From the NCBI GenBank assembly GCA_030606095.1, contig JAUWHC010000067.1, positions 1 through 9,819 on the forward strand: DNA of 9,819 nucleotides, in the 5' to 3' direction. Position numbers and translations under genes: made by a program. The stretch comes from Promethearchaeota archaeon (GTDB lineage: Archaea; Asgardarchaeota; Lokiarchaeia; Sigyniarchaeales; SOKP01). Positions 7,643-9,819 of this stretch are shown one piece after another. The notes below the pieces were generated by a model. The model saw nothing but the letters and a program-made list of their open reading frames with translations, was not told the origin of the DNA and did no database searches. The first letter of the stretch is position 1. Each line of letters opens with the position of its first letter.

Positions 7643-8597
7643 TAATTTTTAAAAACACATCTTCTAATCGAGGTTGATGTGTATTGATTTGTTTTATTGT
7701 TAAATTATTACTTTTTACATATTCCATAATTTCAAACAATGCTTTATTAACATCTTCAACAATAATATGACAACCATCTTTTACACCTTGGACTTCTTTA
7801 ACGGAGGTAAGTTTTTCAAATCCATTTATATTTATTGCTTCATTGAAGTAGCAATCAATTGCGAGATATTCTTGAGTTAGCTTTTTCAAATTCTCAGGAG
7901 TATCTAAACTTATTATTTTTCCACGATTAATAATTGCTATTCTGTGGCATAGCTCATTAGCAATTTCCATATCGTGTGTAGTTAGAAAAATGGTCATGCC
8001 TTTTTCGTTAAATTCTTTTATTAATTGCTTAATAATTCGAGCAGATTGAACGTCTAAACCACTTGTTGGTTCGTCCAAAAACAAGACTTCTGGATTAGTC
8101 ATTAACGCCATACATAATAGAAGTCGTTGTTTCATTCCTTTGGAATACTTTTTCGTTTTCATTTTACCTTTTTCATATAGTTCAAATTTTCTAAGTAAGT
8201 TTTCTGCCTTTTCCTCGCGATCTTTTTTAGAAATTCCGTAAATTTCTCCAATAAACATTAAATTCTGCCATCCTGTAAGTTCCAAATATACATTTGCTTC
8301 CTCGGGTACATTTCCGGTTATCTGTTTTATAGGTATTGGATTCTTCCATACATCGTGATTAAAGATTTTTATATTTCCTTTAGTGGGTTTTAATACACCC
8401 GTCATCATTCGGATAGTAGTTGTTTTACCAGCTCCATTTGGACCTAAAAACCCAAAAATTTCCCCTCGATTCACAGTGAAACTTATAGCGTCCACAGCTC
8501 GAATAATTGTATTACTCCCACTACTTCGCTTACCTATTTTCTTCTTTTTAGATTTAAAAAAATGTTTTGATAATTCTTTTACTAAAATTGCTTCCAT
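7620..8597 (-). CDS. ABC-2 type transporter ATP-binding protein (CcmA/NatA-like)
   Basis: This 325-residue ATPase energises the adjacent permease. Motifs: Walker A GPNGAGKTT (52-60), signature YSKGMKQR (151-158), Walker B VLFLDEPTSGLD with Glu176 (171-182) and switch His208. The Q-loop position carries glutamate (VPEE, 97-100) instead of glutamine, as in several NatA/DUF4162-type ATPases. The C-terminal 240-325 region is an accessory domain of the DUF4162 kind, ending in an LEDVFL motif (311-316) typical of the family. A lysine-rich insertion at 15-30 separates the first strands of the ATPase fold. The ATG is preceded by AGAAGGT at a spacing of 7 bases. A 51-residue Cys-rich protein is encoded 53 bases upstream, and an ArsR-like regulator diverges beyond it, suggesting an inducible efflux system. 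Confidence 0.92.
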   Translation of the reverse strand: MEAILVKELSKHFFKSKKKKIGKRSSGSNTIIRAVDAISFTVNRGEIFGFLGPNGAGKTTTIRMMTGVLKPTKGNIKIFNHDVWKNPIPIKQITGNVPEEANVYLELTGWQNLMFIGEIYGISKKDREEKAENLLRKFELYEKGKMKTKKYSKGMKQRLLLCMALMTNPEVLFLDEPTSGLDVQSARIIKQLIKEFNEKGMTIFLTTHDMEIANELCHRIAIINRGKIISLDTPENLKKLTQEYLAIDCYFNEAININGFEKLTSVKEVQGVKDGCHIIVEDVNKALFEIMEYVKSNNLTIKQINTHQPRLEDVFLKIIERGVSN

Positions 8598-8604
8598 TTT
8601 GCAT

Positions 8605-8611
8605 ACCTTCT
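8605..8611 (-). promoter_or_regulatory. Ribosome binding site of the ABC ATPase
   Basis: On the - strand AGAAGGT lies 7 bases before the ATG of the ATPase and supports that start. An ATG overlapping this site is out of frame. Confidence 0.5.
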
Positions 8612-8650
8612 AATTTGTAAAAAAAATTTAAAACTGAGTTGTTAAATTTA

Positions 8651-8806
8651 TTATTCTGTTTCAGGTTTAAAATCTATGTGCTTAACTAATTCTGAGAATG
8701 GCTGATCTCCATGACATTTTATGATTTGATTTAAAGTACAGCCTTTAGGATGTTCCTTTAATATCTCAGGATGATTACAATCACATTCACTTTCTTTCAT
8801 TTTCAT
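8651..8806 (-). CDS. 51-residue Cys/His-rich mini-protein
   Basis: This frame begins MKMKESECDCNHPEIL and ends HIDFKPETE. It has four cysteines (8, 10, 23, 31) and four histidines (12, 19, 32, 42), including CDCNH near the N-terminus and KCHGD at 30-34. There is no signal peptide or membrane helix, so it should be cytosolic, and the Cys/His density suggests metal binding or a redox role. I do not recognise a family. Support for its being a gene: it fills most of the gap between the regulator and the ATPase, has a non-random composition, and has a GGTAGGA purine stretch a few bases before its ATG. It would be the first gene of the - strand operon. An ATG two codons in (8800) could also be the start. 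Its role as a metallochaperone, sensor or peptide co-factor is unknown. Confidence 0.65.
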   Translation of the reverse strand: MKMKESECDCNHPEILKEHPKGCTLNQIIKCHGDQPFSELVKHIDFKPETE

Positions 8807-8835
8807 TTTATTCCTACCAAGTTTTTATTTTTTAA

Positions 8836-8858
8836 TAGTTAAACGATTCATTTAACTA
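8836..8858. promoter_or_regulatory. Candidate operator 1 (inverted repeat)
   Basis: A perfect 8-base inverted repeat, TAGTTAAA ... TTTAACTA, has a 7-base centre whose GATTC is also symmetric. It contains the 17-base unit TTAAACGATTCATTTAA, which recurs with three substitutions 34 bases further on. The site overlaps the expected transcription start of the - strand operon, so binding there by the divergent ArsR-like regulator would repress it. Confidence 0.6.
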
Positions 8859-8862
8859 AACA

Positions 8863-8872
8863 ATATATTTAA
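8863..8872 (-). promoter_or_regulatory. Possible TATA box of the mini-protein/ABC operon
   Basis: Read on the - strand this is TTAAATATATTG-like. Initiation about 25 bases downstream falls near 8840, leaving a leader of about 35 bases before the mini-protein ATG at 8806. The box lies between the two operator copies, partly inside a 12-base palindrome (ATTTAATTAAAT, 8867-8878). Confidence 0.4.
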
Positions 8873-8890
8873 TTAAATGATTTACTTAAT
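8872..8890. promoter_or_regulatory. Candidate operator 2 (imperfect inverted repeat)
   Basis: ATTAA ... TTAAT arms flank a TGATTTA core. The internal unit TTAAATGATTTACTTAA matches operator 1 at 14 of 17 positions, giving a consensus TTAAAYGATTYAYTTAA. It abuts the TATA-like box of the + strand regulator and the TATA-like box of the - strand operon, so one protein bound here could affect both promoters. Confidence 0.55.
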
Positions 8891-8891
8891 A

Positions 8892-8899
8892 TTTAAATA
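8892..8899 (+). promoter_or_regulatory. Possible TATA box of the regulator gene
   Basis: TTTAAATA, just downstream of operator 2, would place initiation near 8920 and give a short leader of about 30 bases before the ATG at 8953. No Shine-Dalgarno is seen. Confidence 0.4.
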
Positions 8900-8952
8900 A
8901 TTCTAAAATTTTAATACACTAAAGAAGAACAAAAAAGTATTAAAATGACAAA

Positions 8953-9300
8953 ATGACTAAAGAAATTGATATCAGAGATATAGGTATATACTTAAAAGCG
9001 TTACATTGTTCTATTAGATGGGATATTATTGAAATATTGAGAAATGGTCCCAAATCTTCTGAGGAAATTTTTAATCTCTTAACGGAAGAAGTAAATACAA
9101 CCAAAGAACAAGATGATCAAGAGTGTGAAGGTATCTGTTTACAAGGCAAAGGAAGAGATATCCAAAAACCAACATTATACTATCACTTAAGGGAATTAGA
9201 ATCTGTAAAGATTATAGAATCCACCTTAAAAAAGAAAAAAGGAGCTCCTGAGAAAGTGTGGAAATTAAATATAGAAAAAATAGCCATAAATTTGAAGTAG
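8953..9300 (+). CDS. ArsR-like winged-helix regulator with CX3C insertion
   Basis: This 115-residue DNA-binding protein has the winged helix-turn-helix order. A first helix lies around residues 10-30 (LKALHCSIRWDIIEILRNG), a second at 35-46 (SSEEIFNLLTEE), the recognition helix at 73-84 (PTLYYHLRELES), and a wing at 90-105 ending GAPEKVWKL. Between the second and recognition helices is a polar insertion (about 47-72) with Cys58 and Cys62 as CX3C, where ordinary ArsR proteins have only a short turn. A third cysteine, Cys19, follows His18. A metal, thiol or nitrosative signal sensed by these cysteines is inferred. It is divergent from the mini-protein/ABC operon across a 146-base gap holding two operator-like repeats, so it probably controls that operon and itself. 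An ATG at 8945 opens only a three-codon frame, so 8953 is the start. Confidence 0.85.
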   Translation: MTKEIDIRDIGIYLKALHCSIRWDIIEILRNGPKSSEEIFNLLTEEVNTTKEQDDQECEGICLQGKGRDIQKPTLYYHLRELESVKIIESTLKKKKGAPEKVWKLNIEKIAINLK

Positions 9301-9339
9301 TAATTAAAAAATTAATAAAACTTAAAGAATTACAATCCA

Positions 9340-9347
9340 TTTTTTTT
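9340..9347 (+). terminator. T8 terminator after the regulator
   Basis: A run of eight T about 40 bases after the regulator stop codon fits archaeal-style termination. No stable hairpin precedes it. Confidence 0.4.
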
Positions 9348-9555
9348 AGCTATGTTTTAGTTTAAAATATGTCATTTTTCGATCGTTTTTAAAAAAAATT
9401 ATAATTAACTTCTAACAAATTCTTGGTATATGATCCAAAAAGTCAAGATTTTGAATTACAATAGAAGAAAACCTTTAAGATTAACATTATTGTCGAAATA
9501 GTCCTTTTTTAAAAGATTTAATTTGTTCTATCGTCATATTCAATAGTTGAAAAAA
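9348..9555. other. AT-rich non-coding stretch
   Basis: I see no supportable gene in this stretch. Only very short frames exist, such as a 16-codon one on the - strand around 9487-9537. A weak TTGG ... CCAA hairpin is centred near 9430. The first clear structure is the RNA-like element that follows. Confidence 0.55.
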
Positions 9556-9560
9556 ATCAT

Positions 9561-9569
9561 TTTTATATA
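9561..9569 (+). promoter_or_regulatory. TATA box for the candidate RNA gene
   Basis: TTTTATATA preceded by an A-rich stretch (9550-9557) resembles an archaeal BRE/TATA pair. Initiation about 25-30 bases downstream falls at 9591-9596, just before a structured region. Confidence 0.45.
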
Positions 9570-9592
9570 GTTTAAAAACAAAATAATTTTAA

Positions 9593-9745
9593 GGATTCCA
9601 GATAATTTGAGCTAACATTGGATTTCAAGGCGATAAAACGCTTCGTACGCCTGATTAAGCCCTCTATTAAACTCAAATACGAGTTTAATTATCTCTTAAC
9701 CTATATATTTCGGCTCAAATTAGAGGATCTTTGTTCTTTTTTTTT
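9593..9745 (+). ncRNA. Candidate structured non-coding RNA
   Basis: This stretch is richer in G and C than the flanking DNA and folds into a closed layout. A perfect 10-bp outer stem joins TAATTTGAGC (9603-9612) to GCTCAAATTA (9713-9722), extendable by a G-U pair. Inside it are a hairpin AGGCG (9628-9632)/CGCCT (9648-9652) with an inner ACG-CTT-CGT, and a hairpin ATTAAACTC (9666-9674)/GAGTTTAAT (9681-9689) with a six-base loop. A TATA box lies upstream and a T9 run (9737-9745) downstream, so a transcript of about 145 bases is plausible. I compared it by eye with tRNA, 5S rRNA and C/D guide RNA features and found no match. It could instead be a structured leader with a terminator ahead of the frame at 9772. 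Confidence 0.5.
9737..9745 (+). terminator. T9 terminator of the candidate RNA
   Basis: Nine consecutive T lie about 15 bases after the closing stem of the candidate RNA, consistent with termination of a short independent transcript. Confidence 0.45.
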
Positions 9746-9771
9746 ATATTGAATAATGTATTAATTTAAAG

Positions 9772-9819
9772 ATGAAATACATTCTAATTTTAGTTCAATA
9801 TCTTTTTTTGGCAGAAATT
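9772..9819 (+). CDS. Possible 5' end of a gene cut by the window edge
   Basis: An ATG at 9772 opens a frame of 16 codons that is still open at the window end. It encodes MKYILILVQYLFLAEI, which has the form of a signal peptide or first membrane helix. A TATA-like string (9745-9749) lies about 25 bases upstream and there is no strong ribosome site. The fragment is too short to assign. Confidence 0.25.
   Translation, partial: MKYILILVQYLFLAEI

Noticed and set aside
8383..8613. 76-codon frame on the + strand
   Set aside because: It is antisense to the Walker A end of the ABC ATPase.
9603..9722. tRNA, 5S rRNA or C/D box RNA reading of the structured region
   Set aside because: The CTCAAAT near 9715 resembles a T-loop and the size is near that of 5S, but there is no acceptor/anticodon layout, no conserved 5S CGAAC loop, and no paired C and D boxes.
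1..9819. CRISPR array, insertion sequence or integrase site
   Set aside because: No regularly spaced repeats, transposase or recombinase frames, or paired terminal repeats were seen.

Overview
The window is strongly AT-rich and carries compact genes. Several have no visible Shine-Dalgarno sequence and TATA-like boxes sit upstream of several transcription units. With the ArsR-type winged-helix regulator, CcmA/NatA-type ABC proteins, poly-T terminators and one classic GGAGGTG ribosome site, this points to an archaeon, possibly an Asgard (Lokiarchaeia-like) lineage. That placement is an inference from style. No marker gene in the window fixes the taxon.

Region 1 (43-5677, + strand) encodes an MFS permease, then a heterodimeric ABC exporter pair that overlaps by 14 bases and resembles CydD and CydC. 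A YgbA-family cysteine-rich protein and a 131-residue four-helix membrane protein follow. CydDC (thiol export) and YgbA (induced by nitric oxide) are both tied to redox and nitrosative stress in enterobacteria, so this may be a redox-defence operon. A poly-T terminator closes it. Region 2 (5946-6761, + strand) is a lone radical SAM protein of the spore-photoproduct-lyase-like (COG1533) family. It converges on region 3 across a short gap with T-tracts for both strands.

Region 3 (6836-9300) is a divergent regulator/transporter module. On the - strand are a 51-residue Cys/His-rich mini-protein, an ABC-2 type ATPase and its permease. On the + strand is a 115-residue ArsR-like regulator with a CX3C-bearing insertion in its DNA-binding domain. 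The 146-base gap between them holds two copies of a 17-base near-palindrome, TTAAAYGATTYAYTTAA, placed where they could control both promoters. The mini-protein, regulator insertion and operator pair together are the best candidate in the window for an undescribed sensing/efflux system.

Region 4 (9301-9819) has no complete protein gene. It holds a candidate standalone structured RNA at about 9593-9745, with a TATA box, a 10-bp closing stem, two internal hairpins and a T9 terminator. A reading frame then runs off the end of the window.
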